A DNA stretch of 64,000 nucleotides from Chryseobacterium defluvii (GCF_014204415.1 NZ_JACHLE010000001.1:186001-250000); one strand, 5' to 3'; counted from the first letter of the stretch, positions 24,428 through 34,271 are shown. Numbers and translations are program-made. The notes: generated by a model from the letters alone, not told the origin.

Positions 24428-26755
24428 ATGAAGAAGATCATAATCATTGCAACTTTAGCACTTTCGCCGGTATTTTCGGCACAGGAGACGGTCACCAAGC
24501 CGGTACAGTCTTATCAGACTGCCCAATATCAGGCAAAAAGAAAAGCATTTGTAGACAACCTTTTGTCAAAAATGACTTTGGATGAAAAGATCGGCCAGCT
24601 GAATCTGCCTACTTCCGGAGATTTTACTACGGGACAGGCCCAGAGTTCCGATATCGGGAAAAAAGTAGAGCAGGGCTTAGTTGGTGGGTTATTCAATATA
24701 AAAGGAGCGGACAAGATCAAAGCCGTTCAGAAAGTAGCCGTTGAAAAAAGCCGCCTGAAAATTCCATTGATCTTCGGAATGGATGTGATACACGGTTATG
24801 AGACTACTTTCCCTATACCATTGGGGTTGGCAGCATCGTGGGATATGGATTTAGTACAGCAGTCCGCCAGAATTGCAGCTAAAGAAGCCTCCTCTGACGG
24901 GATCAACTGGACCTTCTCACCGATGGTGGATATTTCCCGTGAACCAAGATGGGGCAGGGTTTCCGAAGGATCAGGAGAAGACCCGTATTTGGGAAGCGAA
25001 ATTGCCAAAAACATGGTATATGGGTATCAGGGAAAAGATTTATCCTTAGGGAACACTATTTTAGCCTGCGTAAAACACTTTGCACTATACGGTGGAGCAG
25101 AAGCCGGTAGAGACTATAATACCGTAGACATGAGCCACGTAAGAATGTTCAACGAATATTTTCCTCCATACAAAGCGGCCGTTGACGCAGGAGTAGCCTC
25201 TGTGATGGCTTCCTTCAATGAGGTTGACGGAGTTCCCGCCACCGGAAACAAATGGCTTCAGACCGATGTTTTAAGAAAAATGTGGGGCTTCAAAGGCTTT
25301 GTGGTTACCGACTATACCGGGATCAATGAAATGATGGACCACGGAATGGGAGACCTTCAGCAGGTTTCTGCTTTGGCATTAAAGGCGGGGATTGATATGG
25401 ATATGGTAGGTGAAGGATTCCTGAAAACCCTGAAAAAATCTTTAGAAGAAGGAAAAGTCACCCAAGCAGATATCGATACGGCAACAAAAAGAATTCTTGA
25501 AGCAAAATACGACTTAGGCTTATTTGATGATCCTTACCGTTATGGAGATGCAAAATTGGCAGCCAAAGAAGTCTACAATATGGAAAACCGTAACGTAGCC
25601 AGGAATGTGGCAGCTCAATCAATGGTCTTAATGAAAAATGAAAACCAGGTGCTTCCATTAACAAAATCAGGAACAGTAGCCGTGATCGGGCCATTGGTGA
25701 ATAACTCATTGAATATGCCGGGAACCTGGAGTGTGGCAGCAAAACACGCCAATGCAGTGTCCCTGATGAAAGGCCTTCAGGATAACCTTGGGAAAGAAGT
25801 AAAATTCATTTCTGCCAAAGGAGCCAACATAGATTACGATGCAAAATTGGAGGAGATCTATGCAGCACACGGAAAGAATACGGATAGAGATAGCCGTTCA
25901 AAAGAAGTGCTTCTCAAAGAAGCGGTAGACGTTGCGAACAAAGCAGATGTGATCGTTTTAGCCATCGGGGAGTCTGCAGAAATGAGCGGAGAATCCTCCT
26001 CAAGAACCGAGATCACCATTCCGCAATCCCAGGTAGACCTGTTGAACGAATTAAAGAAGACCGGAAAACCTATCGCGATGGTACTTTTCACAGGCCGTCC
26101 GTTAGCTTTAACCAACGTAAAAGATGCACCCGATTCCATACTGAATGTTTGGTTTGCTGGTTCCGAAGCGGGTAATGCCATTTCAGATGTTCTGTTCGGA
26201 AAAGTAAACCCTTCCGGGAAACTGCCAATGACCTTCCCAAGAAGCCTTGGACAGGTTCCGATTTATTATAATGCTAAAAATACGGGCCGTCCGCTAAGTC
26301 AGGATAAAGTAGATAAATGTGTGTACGAAAGATTCCGTTCCAATTATATGGATGAATGCAATACCCCGTTATATCCGTTCGGATACGGCTTGAGCTATAC
26401 AAAATTCAATTATTCCGATATTGCAGTTTCAAACCAGAATCCTAAAGGGAACCAAACCATTCAGGCCTCTGTTACTGTAACCAATTCAGGAAACTATGAC
26501 GGAGCGGAAGTAGTTCAGCTGTATATCAGGGATCTTGTAGGAAGCATTACCAGACCGGTAAAAGAATTGAAAGGCTTCCAGAAGGTTTTCCTGAAAAAAG
26601 GAGAATCTAAAAAAGTTACCTTCGATATTACCCCGGAAAACCTGAAATTCTACAACGGAGAATTAAAATATGATTGGGAACCGGGAGAATTTGAGATCAT
26701 GATCGGGACCAATTCCGATGAAGTAAAACGCTCAAAAATCAACTGGAATAAATAA
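24428..26755 (+). CDS. bglX: GH3 beta-glucosidase, BglX-type
   Basis: 775 residues with a signal peptide ending FSAQ. N-terminal TIM barrel with EKIGQLNL, the RWGRVSEGSGEDPYLG block, KHFALYGG and the catalytic nucleophile Asp295 in GFVVTDYTG. The second (alpha/beta) domain holds LAIGESAEMSGESSSRTEITIPQSQ, where the acid/base glutamate is expected. A C-terminal fibronectin-III-like domain (from TVTNSGNYDGAEVVQLYIRD) completes the family layout. Cleaves beta-glucosides from non-reducing ends in the periplasm; GH3 enzymes from beta-1,2-glucan loci act on sophorose-type oligosaccharides. Last gene of the locus, closed by a terminator. Confidence 0.93.
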   Translation: MKKIIIIATLALSPVFSAQETVTKPVQSYQTAQYQAKRKAFVDNLLSKMTLDEKIGQLNLPTSGDFTTGQAQSSDIGKKVEQGLVGGLFNIKGADKIKAVQKVAVEKSRLKIPLIFGMDVIHGYETTFPIPLGLAASWDMDLVQQSARIAAKEASSDGINWTFSPMVDISREPRWGRVSEGSGEDPYLGSEIAKNMVYGYQGKDLSLGNTILACVKHFALYGGAEAGRDYNTVDMSHVRMFNEYFPPYKAAVDAGVASVMASFNEVDGVPATGNKWLQTDVLRKMWGFKGFVVTDYTGINEMMDHGMGDLQQVSALALKAGIDMDMVGEGFLKTLKKSLEEGKVTQADIDTATKRILEAKYDLGLFDDPYRYGDAKLAAKEVYNMENRNVARNVAAQSMVLMKNENQVLPLTKSGTVAVIGPLVNNSLNMPGTWSVAAKHANAVSLMKGLQDNLGKEVKFISAKGANIDYDAKLEEIYAAHGKNTDRDSRSKEVLLKEAVDVANKADVIVLAIGESAEMSGESSSRTEITIPQSQVDLLNELKKTGKPIAMVLFTGRPLALTNVKDAPDSILNVWFAGSEAGNAISDVLFGKVNPSGKLPMTFPRSLGQVPIYYNAKNTGRPLSQDKVDKCVYERFRSNYMDECNTPLYPFGYGLSYTKFNYSDIAVSNQNPKGNQTIQASVTVTNSGNYDGAEVVQLYIRDLVGSITRPVKELKGFQKVFLKKGESKKVTFDITPENLKFYNGELKYDWEPGEFEIMIGTNSDEVKRSKINWNK

Positions 26756-26761
26756 ATTAAC

Positions 26762-26790
26762 AAAAAGTCATTCGAAAGGATGACTTTTTA
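26762..26790 (+). terminator. Terminator at the end of the glycan locus
   Basis: AAAAAGTCAT / ATGACTTTTT stem with loop TCGAAAGG and trailing T run. Confidence 0.88.
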
Positions 26791-26840
26791 TTTTTTGGTA
26801 TGGTTTTTACTCATGCTGTTCTATTAATAATAAAGTAAAT

Positions 26841-27239
26841 ATGAAAAAAACAATTGTATTAGGAATGATGTTAGTAGGGTTATTTACCTTTGCCCAGGAC
26901 ACAAAACGTGTAGTAGGAGGTGACAGAGACACTCATGGATGCATAGGATCTGCAGGATACACCTATTCTCAGGTTAAAAACGACTGTATAAGAGTATTTG
27001 AACAGAAAATCAAACTTCCCGAAGTAAAACCAAAAGGAAGCTCTACTTCCATGACTGCGGTTATTTTCAGTAAAGACATGAAAAATGCTGAGATTTTTCT
27101 TCCTGATCAGAATTCCGGAAGCCTGATCCTTACAAGGGCAGGAAAAGGAAAAACGTGGAAAAGCGGTAAATATATTCTGGTTCCTTACAAAAAAATAGGT
27201 TACCAGCTTAAAAAGGATAATATTGTAATTTATCAGTAA
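26841..27239 (+). CDS. Small secreted protein with two-Cys GCIGSAGY motif
   Basis: 132 residues. Signal peptide MKKTIVLGMMLVGLFTFAQ. The mature N-terminus reads GGDRDTHGCIGSAGYTYSQVKNDCIRVFE, with two cysteines 16 residues apart that probably form a disulfide. The pattern resembles short extracytoplasmic cysteine motifs seen in various bacterial secreted proteins. The remainder is beta rich and basic (KAGKGKTWKSGKYILVPYKKIGYQL). No family name can be given with confidence. Flanked by terminators on both sides, so it is monocistronic. Confidence 0.75.
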   Translation: MKKTIVLGMMLVGLFTFAQDTKRVVGGDRDTHGCIGSAGYTYSQVKNDCIRVFEQKIKLPEVKPKGSSTSMTAVIFSKDMKNAEIFLPDQNSGSLILTRAGKGKTWKSGKYILVPYKKIGYQLKKDNIVIYQ

Positions 27240-27256
27240 TCATATACCTTGAATAC

Positions 27257-27294
27257 ATACATAAAAGCCATTCGCGAGAATGGCTTTTATGTAT
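27257..27294. terminator. Strong bidirectional terminator
   Basis: Perfect 17-bp stem ATACATAAAAGCCATTC / GAATGGCTTTTATGTAT with a GCGA loop, between convergent genes. Confidence 0.9.
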
Positions 27295-27308
27295 TTCATT
27301 ATTGAGAC

Positions 27309-27734
27309 TTAGTCATTAATTCCCTGTAATAAAAATATTTTAAATGAATTATCGCTCCAATAATTACTCCAATACGGTCTATACGGAGGATATTCTTTGA
27401 AGCTTTTATATGGCTTATATTTTTTATATTCCTTATAAGGTTCATATTCTGTATATCCTATGAATGCTGATTTCAATGCACCAATACTGTCACCCTTATG
27501 ATCTCTGACTATCCCTTTTATCCACCAGCCTAAGTGCTTTCCATTGAATCCATAAATATTGTCACCGGATAGATAGGCAACAGGATTTCCGTTCCATAAA
27601 TAAATTGTCATATCATCATCGTCTGTATCCATATAGGCAATGGGTGCTCCTTCAGAATTAAAAAGAGAGATTTCCTGCGCTTTTAAGATCGTTGTAAATA
27701 ATAAAACAGCTATTAATATTAAATACTTCATCAC
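27309..27734 (-). CDS. Secreted 4-fold beta-flower-type protein with Tyr/Lys-rich tail
   Basis: 141 residues. Signal peptide ends LKAQ. Residues about 20-90 show four short repeats of the kind ISLFNSEGAPIAYMD, MTIYLWNGNPVAYLS, DNIYGFNGKHLGWWIKG, IVRDHKGDSIGAL, which fit the 4-fold beta flower family. The tail is a repetitive YEPYKEYKKYKPYKSFKEYPPYRPYW segment. No enzyme motif is seen. Start ATG at 27734; the second Met also fits. No clear -7 box found upstream. Confidence 0.72.
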   Translation of the reverse strand: MMKYLILIAVLLFTTILKAQEISLFNSEGAPIAYMDTDDDDMTIYLWNGNPVAYLSGDNIYGFNGKHLGWWIKGIVRDHKGDSIGALKSAFIGYTEYEPYKEYKKYKPYKSFKEYPPYRPYWSNYWSDNSFKIFLLQGIND

Positions 27735-27779
27735 AATTTGGGTTATACAAAAATTTGTAATCTGTACCCAATTTACACA

Positions 27780-27865
27780 TTTTTTGTATATGCTTAAATG
27801 TTTTCCCAGAGACTTTAAAATCAGCTTAAGTGCCCAAAAAGCTTTTTTGTTTTTTAGTTTGGTTT
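27780..27865. repeat. Decayed copy of the dispersed palindromic element
   Basis: Only the right half is recognisable: CAGCTTAAGTGCCCAAAAAGC followed by TTTTTTGTTTTTTAGTTTGG, parallel to the right ends at 9244-9400 and 51097-51284. The whole gap 27735-28101 otherwise contains only the purB promoter and AT-rich sequence. Confidence 0.4.
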
Positions 27866-28068
27866 TCCTGATGAATTTAAATCCTCTAATTTTAAAGTCA
27901 ATTTGTAAATATGTTGCTGGATAATGTTATAGAAATATAAACCAGCTTTTATTTTTTGATATGATTGAACAAAAAATCCGCGCTATCTGCAAGCTCTGCG
28001 AGAGAGAAAAACAAAAAAACAAAATTTAAAAGAACCTTCCCCAATTTTCATCTCTCACTGAAAAACCC

Positions 28069-28076
28069 TATTTTTG
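28069..28076 (+). promoter_or_regulatory. Candidate -7 box (TATTTTTG) of purB
   Basis: TAnnTTTG match, 25 nt before ATG 28102. Confidence 0.55.
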
Positions 28077-28101
28077 CATATCTAAAAAGTAAAAGAAAAA
28101 A

Positions 28102-29529
28102 ATGAATTCCTACAAAAATCCATTGGAAGAGCGCTATTCCAGTGAAGAAATGTTGTTTAACTTCTCGCATAACAACAAGTTCCGTACCTGGAGAAAGCTT
28201 TGGATCGCTCTTGCTGAAATCGAAAAAGACCTTGGACTTGAAATTTCTGATGAGCAGATCGCTGAATTGAAAGCCAATGCTGAAAACATCGATTATGATA
28301 AAGCGGCTGAATATGAGAAAAAATTCCGTCATGATGTGATGGCTCATGTTCATACCTATGGAGATGTGGCGCCTTCAGCGAAAGGAATCATCCATTTGGG
28401 GGCTACCTCGGCTTTTGTAGGTGACAATACAGATCTGATCCAGATCCGTGACGGACTTCTAATCCTGAAGAAAAAACTGGTTAACGTTATCAAAAGCCTT
28501 GCAGATTTTGCTATTCAATACAAAGACCTTCCGACGTTAGGATTTACCCATTTTCAGCCGGCTCAGCTTACAACGGTGGGAAAAAGAGCGACACTTTGGC
28601 TGCAAAGCTTAGTGCTTGATATTGAAGAACTCGATTTCTTTCTGGAAACCTTGCGTTTCAGAGGCGTAAAAGGAACTACAGGTACTGCGGCAAGCTTTTT
28701 AGAATTATTCAACGGAGACTATTCCAAAGTAAAACATCTGGATAAAGAACTTTCAAAAAGGTTTGGTTTCGATAAGGTTTTTGGGGTTTCAGGACAGACC
28801 TATGACAGGAAAATAGATGCTAAAGTTGTGGCTTTACTGTCAAATATCGCGCAGTCTGCCCACAAATTCACCAATGACCTTCGTTTGCTTCAGAACCTTA
28901 AGGAAATAGAAGAGCCATTTGAGAAAAACCAGATCGGCTCATCCGCAATGGCCTACAAGCGTAACCCGATGAGAAGCGAAAGGATCGGGGCATTGGCAAA
29001 ATATGTAATGTCACTGACAACCAGTTCTGCAATGGTAGCATCTACCCAATGGTTTGAAAGAACCCTGGATGACTCTGCCAACAAAAGATTAACAATTCCG
29101 CAGGCATTTTTAGCTGTTGATGCGATCCTTTTGATCTGGAACAACATCATGAATGGAATTGTGGTTTACCCGAACAGAATCAACAAACATATTGAAGAAG
29201 AGCTTCCTTTTATGGCCACTGAATACATCATCATGGAAGAAGTGAAAGCGGGAGGAGACCGTCAGGAGATCCATGAAGTGATCAGGGTTCACTCTATGGA
29301 AGCTTCTAAAAAGGTAAAAGAAGAAGGAAAAGAAAATGACCTGATTGAAAGGATTCTAAATGATGATTCATTAAAACTGGATAAATCAAAATTAAAAGAA
29401 GTATTGGATCCGAAGAACTTTATCGGTTTTGCTCCTGTTCAGACGGAAGAATTCATTAAAAATGAAGTTCAGCCGATTCTGGATCAGAACAAAGACCTGA
29501 TAGGATTGGAGGCTGATCTTAAAGTATAA
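28102..29529 (+). CDS. purB: Adenylosuccinate lyase
   Basis: 475 residues of the fumarase/aspartase superfamily. The signature GSSAMAYKRNPMRSERI lies at about residues 285-301; THFQPAQ (about 151-157) carries the catalytic His, and HLGATSAFVGDN the substrate-binding part. Cleaves adenylosuccinate to AMP and SAICAR to AICAR in purine synthesis (cytosol). Length and ending (DLIGLEADLKV) are complete. purL follows one gene downstream, so two purine genes lie close together. Confidence 0.96.
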   Translation: MNSYKNPLEERYSSEEMLFNFSHNNKFRTWRKLWIALAEIEKDLGLEISDEQIAELKANAENIDYDKAAEYEKKFRHDVMAHVHTYGDVAPSAKGIIHLGATSAFVGDNTDLIQIRDGLLILKKKLVNVIKSLADFAIQYKDLPTLGFTHFQPAQLTTVGKRATLWLQSLVLDIEELDFFLETLRFRGVKGTTGTAASFLELFNGDYSKVKHLDKELSKRFGFDKVFGVSGQTYDRKIDAKVVALLSNIAQSAHKFTNDLRLLQNLKEIEEPFEKNQIGSSAMAYKRNPMRSERIGALAKYVMSLTTSSAMVASTQWFERTLDDSANKRLTIPQAFLAVDAILLIWNNIMNGIVVYPNRINKHIEEELPFMATEYIIMEEVKAGGDRQEIHEVIRVHSMEASKKVKEEGKENDLIERILNDDSLKLDKSKLKEVLDPKNFIGFAPVQTEEFIKNEVQPILDQNKDLIGLEADLKV

Positions 29530-29534
29530 AATAG

Positions 29535-29562
29535 TATGCAGTCTTTCCGGCTGCATATTTTA
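29535..29562 (+). terminator. Terminator after purB
   Basis: TATGCAG / CTGCATA hairpin followed by TTTTATTT, starting 6 nt after the purB stop. Confidence 0.65.
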
Positions 29563-29580
29563 TTTCCAACCAAAAGAAGT

Positions 29581-30543
29581 ATGAAAAAGTTCCTTTTGCT
29601 CATTTCACTCATGCCCGTGTCTGCTTTCTCTCAAAAGGAAGAGGTATTGAGATACTTTATTACAAAGGACACTTTGGTTGGAGTAAAAAATCAGAAAGGA
29701 GAGATTATTGTTCCTGCGCAGTTTATAATCTATTCGGTGCTTGAGGATGGAGATCTGGTAAAAGGAAACACTATTTTCTTTGATGGCTGGAAAAAAGAGG
29801 AAGGAGATGTAAAGAATGTATGGGGATATGTCTATGATAGAAGAGGAAACTTCCTTTACAGGCCTTACTTTTATGATAATGGGGCCGACTTTTTTGAAGA
29901 AGGAGTGCAGAGATTTGTTAAAAACGGAAAAATAGGGTTTGCGGACAGAGACGGAAAAGTGGTTATTGAGCCTCAACATGACTTTGTATCGCCTTTTACA
30001 TTCGGGTATGCTGCTTTTTGTGACGGATGCGACTGGGAGAAAACCGAAGACGAACATAAGGCAATAGTTGGAGGAACATGGGGTGTCATGAATTGGAAAG
30101 GTGAAATTGTTCGGCCTATAGCCAAGGGTTCGGAAAAAGATGTAGAACTGAACGGAAAATATTACCCATATCCATTCCAATACAATGATAAAGAAAAGAA
30201 TATCCTTCAGTTCTTTGAAAAACAGAACAGGCTGCTTTCAGATATCCATTATGTGAATCTCTATAATGAACTTTCCAAAGATCAAAAGAAACTGTTCTTT
30301 GAGATTGTTGAGCGGCCGAAACATAATTTTCCGTACTATCAGGTAAATACCTATGATTATGAGAAAATGGAAGCAGGAATATCTGACTTTAAATTTTTGG
30401 TTTCAGAAAATGGGAAATCTGTCTTTGCAATGGATTATGGAGATAAAAAAATTCCTTTTGAAAAATGGCTGAAAAAAGAAATAAAAGCAGCAAGGCAGTA
30501 CCAGAAAGAGCATACGGATAATCCCAATAAATTTAATAAATAA
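29581..30543 (+). CDS. WG-repeat secreted protein
   Basis: 320 residues from ATG 29581; an upstream ATG at 29536 falls in the purB terminator and is rejected. Signal peptide MKKFLLLISLMPVSAFSQ. WG/KWG-type repeats are visible: VKNQKGEIIVPAQFI, VWGYVYDRRGNFLYRPYF, KIGFADRDGKVVIEPQHDFVSPFTFGYAAF, TWGVMNWKGEIVRP. The C-terminal half is not repetitive. Such proteins are beta-rich and usually of unknown function. Sits between purB and purL, 30 nt before the latter. Confidence 0.82.
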   Translation: MKKFLLLISLMPVSAFSQKEEVLRYFITKDTLVGVKNQKGEIIVPAQFIIYSVLEDGDLVKGNTIFFDGWKKEEGDVKNVWGYVYDRRGNFLYRPYFYDNGADFFEEGVQRFVKNGKIGFADRDGKVVIEPQHDFVSPFTFGYAAFCDGCDWEKTEDEHKAIVGGTWGVMNWKGEIVRPIAKGSEKDVELNGKYYPYPFQYNDKEKNILQFFEKQNRLLSDIHYVNLYNELSKDQKKLFFEIVERPKHNFPYYQVNTYDYEKMEAGISDFKFLVSENGKSVFAMDYGDKKIPFEKWLKKEIKAARQYQKEHTDNPNKFNK

Positions 30544-30572
30544 ATCTAATAATATTTAATATCCGACATCTA

Positions 30573-33500
30573 ATGTCTAACAACAAAAGAATTTTCGTAG
30601 AAAAAAGAGGAATTTTCGATGTAGAAAGTCCAAAAATTTTTGATGAAGTAAAAGCGGTGGTACCGTCCGTAAAAAATGTGAAAGTATATAATGTATATGA
30701 TATTTTCGGATTGAATGACGGTGAATTCGGAAAAGTGGTCAACAATACTTTTGTAGATCCCGTTACCGATATATTGCACACAGAAAATCCTGCGGGATCC
30801 ATTCACTTTGCCATGGAATTTTTGCCCGGGCAGTATGATCAGCGTGCAGACTCTGCACAGCAGTGTATCGCTTTATTAACAGAAAATGAAAGATCTACAG
30901 TAAGAAGCGGTAAATTAATCGAATTTGAAGGCGTTTCTGAAGCTGATTTAGCCAAAATAAAAGACTTACTGATCAATAAAGTTGAATCTCAGGAAAAAGA
31001 TTTATCAATTTTAGATATTCCTGCGGAAGAAACGCCGTCAAAAGTTATCATTCATGAAAATTTTATCAATTTTGATGAGGCTCAACTTGAAGAATTCTTT
31101 AATAATCACGGCTTTGCGTTAGGCTTGGACGATTTGAAATTCATTCAGGAATATTTCAAAGCTGAGCAGAGAAACCCTACCGAAACCGAATTGAAAGTTT
31201 TAGACACCTATTGGAGCGACCACTGCCGTCACACCACCTTTGAAACGGAACTGTCAGATATTCAGTTTGAAGGGAAATTCAAACATACATTGGAAATTAT
31301 TTTCAATGACTACATCGAAAAAAGAAAATTCCTAGGCCGCGAACTGAAACCGATCTCTTTAATGGATCTGGCAACCGTTTGCGGAAGATATTTCCATAAA
31401 ACAGGCAAACTGGAAAATCTTGTCGTTTCCGATGAGATCAATGCCTGTACCATTCAGATCGAGGCAGAATACGACGGTAAAAAAGAACCGTGGTATCTGT
31501 TATTCAAAAATGAAACCCATAACCACCCGACAGAAATTGAGCCATTTGGAGGGGCCTCCACCTGTTTGGGAGGGGCAATCAGAGATCCATTATCAGGAAG
31601 ATCTTTTGTATTCCAGGCGATGAGGTTAACCGGAGCCGCAGATGTATTGGAACCGGTGGATCAGACCTTACCGGGAAAATTACCTCAAAAAACGATCACC
31701 AAACAGGCCGCAAACGGATACTCTTCTTATGGTAATCAGATCGGTCTGGCGACTACAATGGTTTCCGAGATCTATGATGAAGGCTACAAAGCCAAAAGAA
31801 TGGAAGTTGGTTTCGTTGCGGGGGCAGTTCCTGTAGATTGGGTAAGACGTGAAAAGCCTGCCAATGGAGATTCTATCATTATTTTAGGAGGGGCAACAGG
31901 CCGCGATGGAGTTGGAGGTGCAAGCGGAAGTTCAAAAGAACAGGATGAAACTTCTATCCATACGATGAGTTCGGAAGTGCAGAAAGGGAATGCCGTTGAA
32001 GAACGTAAGATCCAGAGATTATTCAGAAAGCCCGAGGTTACAAAGCTCATCAAAAAATCCAATGACTTCGGAGCAGGAGGTGTTTCCGTAGCCATCGGAG
32101 AGATTGCAGATTCTTTAGAAGTAAACTTAGACGTTTTACCGCTAAAATATGAAGGATTGAACGGAACCGAGCTTGCCATTTCCGAATCTCAGGAAAGAAT
32201 GGCTGTGGTGGTTGATCCAAAAGATAAAGAACATTTCATCAGATACTGTGAAGAAGAAAATATTGTAGCTGTAGAAGTGGCAAAAGTTACCGACTCGGGA
32301 AGAATGCAGATGTTCTGGAAAGGAGATAAGATCGTAGACCTTTCAAGAGAATTCCTGAATACGAACGGCTGTTCTAAAAATCAGGAAGTAAAAATTACTC
32401 ACCTTGAAGAAGTAAAACAGGAAAACCAGTCATTTACGGAAGAAGCATTTTTTCAGATTTTAGGGGATAAAAATGTGGCTTCTCAAAAAGGATTATTGGA
32501 AATGTTCGATTCTTCCGTAGGAGGAACAACGGTCACCATGCCTTTAGGAGGAAAATATCAGCAGACCTTAATGGAAGGATGTGCCCAGGTATTGCCGGTT
32601 TTAGGAGCTAAAGACGTAGAAACGGTTTCCCTGGCAAGTTGGGGATTTGATGCCGGAATTTCAAAGCAAAACTCACTTCTGGGAGCTGCTTATGCTGTAG
32701 TGGAAAGTGTGGCTAAGATCGTTGCAATGGGCGGCGATTACAAAAATATCAGGCTGAGTTTTCAGGAATACTTTGAAAAATTAGGCCAGAATCCTGAGAA
32801 ATGGGGGAAGCCTTTGGCTTCTTTGCTTGGAGCTTATGATGCCCAGATCAACCTTGGGTTGGCAGCCATTGGAGGTAAAGACTCCATGAGTGGAACCTAT
32901 CAGGATCTGAACGTTCCGCCAACATTGATTTCATTCGCCTGTGCAAACGGGGAAAAGAAAAACATCATTTCTCCGGAATTTAAACAGGCAGGAAATAAAT
33001 TGTATTTTTTCAATCATATTTCACAGGAAAACGGACTGCCCGACTATGAGAGTTTAAAGGCCGTTTTTGAATTTATTTTTGAAAACATCAAGGCTGGAAA
33101 AATTGTTTCGGTTAAGACCATTAAAGAAGGAGGTGTTGCTGTTGCTTTAGCAAAAATGAGTTTCGGAAACAGGTTAGGAGCGCAGGTAAATATTGCTGAT
33201 GAAAGCATCATGTTAGCTAAAAATATCGGAAGCCTGATCATTGAATCTACAGAAGAATTTAATGATAATAACCTTCAATTAATCGGTGAAATTAAAAATT
33301 CAAACGTTTTAAATATTAATGACTTGAGTTTTGAAATCGAAAAATTACTTAAAGTAAATACAGATACATTTGAAAATCTCTTCCCAACCACTGAAAAAGA
33401 CAAAATAACAATTGAGATCGATGAAAAACTGAACTCAGTTACCCCAGGAAATATCATCATTAAAAAACACGGACTAGCCGCCCCGAAAGTTTTTGCACCT

Positions 33501-34271
33501 GTTTTCCCGGGAACAAACTGCGAATATGAAACATTGAATGCATTTCAGAAAGAAGGAGCGGTGGTCAGCAGTTTACCTTTGAAGAATATCAACCACCAGT
33601 TGCTTGAGGAATGCATTGATGCCTGGGTGAAAGAAATTAAACAATCGCAGATTTTAGCATTTTCAGGAGGCTTCTCTGCAGGAGACGAACCCGACGGTTC
33701 CGCCAAATTCATTGTGAATGTTCTGAAAAACGAAAAGATGAGAAATGCAGTTCATAATCTGTTGGAAAGAGACGGGATGATCATTGGGATCTGTAATGGT
33801 TTTCAGGCTTTGGTTAAATCCGGATTATTACCATACGGGCAAATCAAAGATTTGGATGAAAATTCTCCAACTCTTGCTCATAATGCTATCAGAAGACATA
33901 TTTCTCAAATGGTAACTGTGAAAGTGATCAATGATGAAAGCCCTTGGCTGAAAGGAATGAAAGGTCAGGTATTCACCATTCCGATTTCTCACGGAGAAGG
34001 GCGTTTCATGGCCTCAGAAGAAGAAATTGAAAAACTGTACAGGAACGGGCAGATAGCCACTCAATACATCGATTTTGATGGAAATATCGCCCATGGAATG
34101 CCATTCAACCCGAACAACTCATTATTCGGGATAGAAGGGGTTACCAGCCCATGCGGAAAAATTTATGGAAGAATGGGGCACCCTGAACGTTTTGCAGAAG
34201 GTCTGATGAAAAATATCCCGACTGCGAATTACCACAATATTTTCAAAAACGGGGTAGAGTATTTTAAATAA
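30573..34271 (+). CDS. purL: Phosphoribosylformylglycinamidine synthase (single-chain PurL)
   Basis: 1232 residues, the long fused form with glutaminase. A PurS-like N-terminal part runs to about 150. The first AIRS-like domain begins with TLSDTYWSDHCRHTTFETEL-type residues and contains NETHNHPTEIEPFGGA. The central metal region and second AIRS half follow (GAQVNIADES). The C-terminal GATase domain carries the nucleophile Cys in GICNGFQALVKSGLLPYG and the His/Glu pair in MGHPERFAEG. It converts FGAR to FGAM with ATP and glutamine in purine biosynthesis. Confidence 0.96.
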   Translation: MSNNKRIFVEKRGIFDVESPKIFDEVKAVVPSVKNVKVYNVYDIFGLNDGEFGKVVNNTFVDPVTDILHTENPAGSIHFAMEFLPGQYDQRADSAQQCIALLTENERSTVRSGKLIEFEGVSEADLAKIKDLLINKVESQEKDLSILDIPAEETPSKVIIHENFINFDEAQLEEFFNNHGFALGLDDLKFIQEYFKAEQRNPTETELKVLDTYWSDHCRHTTFETELSDIQFEGKFKHTLEIIFNDYIEKRKFLGRELKPISLMDLATVCGRYFHKTGKLENLVVSDEINACTIQIEAEYDGKKEPWYLLFKNETHNHPTEIEPFGGASTCLGGAIRDPLSGRSFVFQAMRLTGAADVLEPVDQTLPGKLPQKTITKQAANGYSSYGNQIGLATTMVSEIYDEGYKAKRMEVGFVAGAVPVDWVRREKPANGDSIIILGGATGRDGVGGASGSSKEQDETSIHTMSSEVQKGNAVEERKIQRLFRKPEVTKLIKKSNDFGAGGVSVAIGEIADSLEVNLDVLPLKYEGLNGTELAISESQERMAVVVDPKDKEHFIRYCEEENIVAVEVAKVTDSGRMQMFWKGDKIVDLSREFLNTNGCSKNQEVKITHLEEVKQENQSFTEEAFFQILGDKNVASQKGLLEMFDSSVGGTTVTMPLGGKYQQTLMEGCAQVLPVLGAKDVETVSLASWGFDAGISKQNSLLGAAYAVVESVAKIVAMGGDYKNIRLSFQEYFEKLGQNPEKWGKPLASLLGAYDAQINLGLAAIGGKDSMSGTYQDLNVPPTLISFACANGEKKNIISPEFKQAGNKLYFFNHISQENGLPDYESLKAVFEFIFENIKAGKIVSVKTIKEGGVAVALAKMSFGNRLGAQVNIADESIMLAKNIGSLIIESTEEFNDNNLQLIGEIKNSNVLNINDLSFEIEKLLKVNTDTFENLFPTTEKDKITIEIDEKLNSVTPGNIIIKKHGLAAPKVFAPVFPGTNCEYETLNAFQKEGAVVSSLPLKNINHQLLEECIDAWVKEIKQSQILAFSGGFSAGDEPDGSAKFIVNVLKNEKMRNAVHNLLERDGMIIGICNGFQALVKSGLLPYGQIKDLDENSPTLAHNAIRRHISQMVTVKVINDESPWLKGMKGQVFTIPISHGEGRFMASEEEIEKLYRNGQIATQYIDFDGNIAHGMPFNPNNSLFGIEGVTSPCGKIYGRMGHPERFAEGLMKNIPTANYHNIFKNGVEYFK

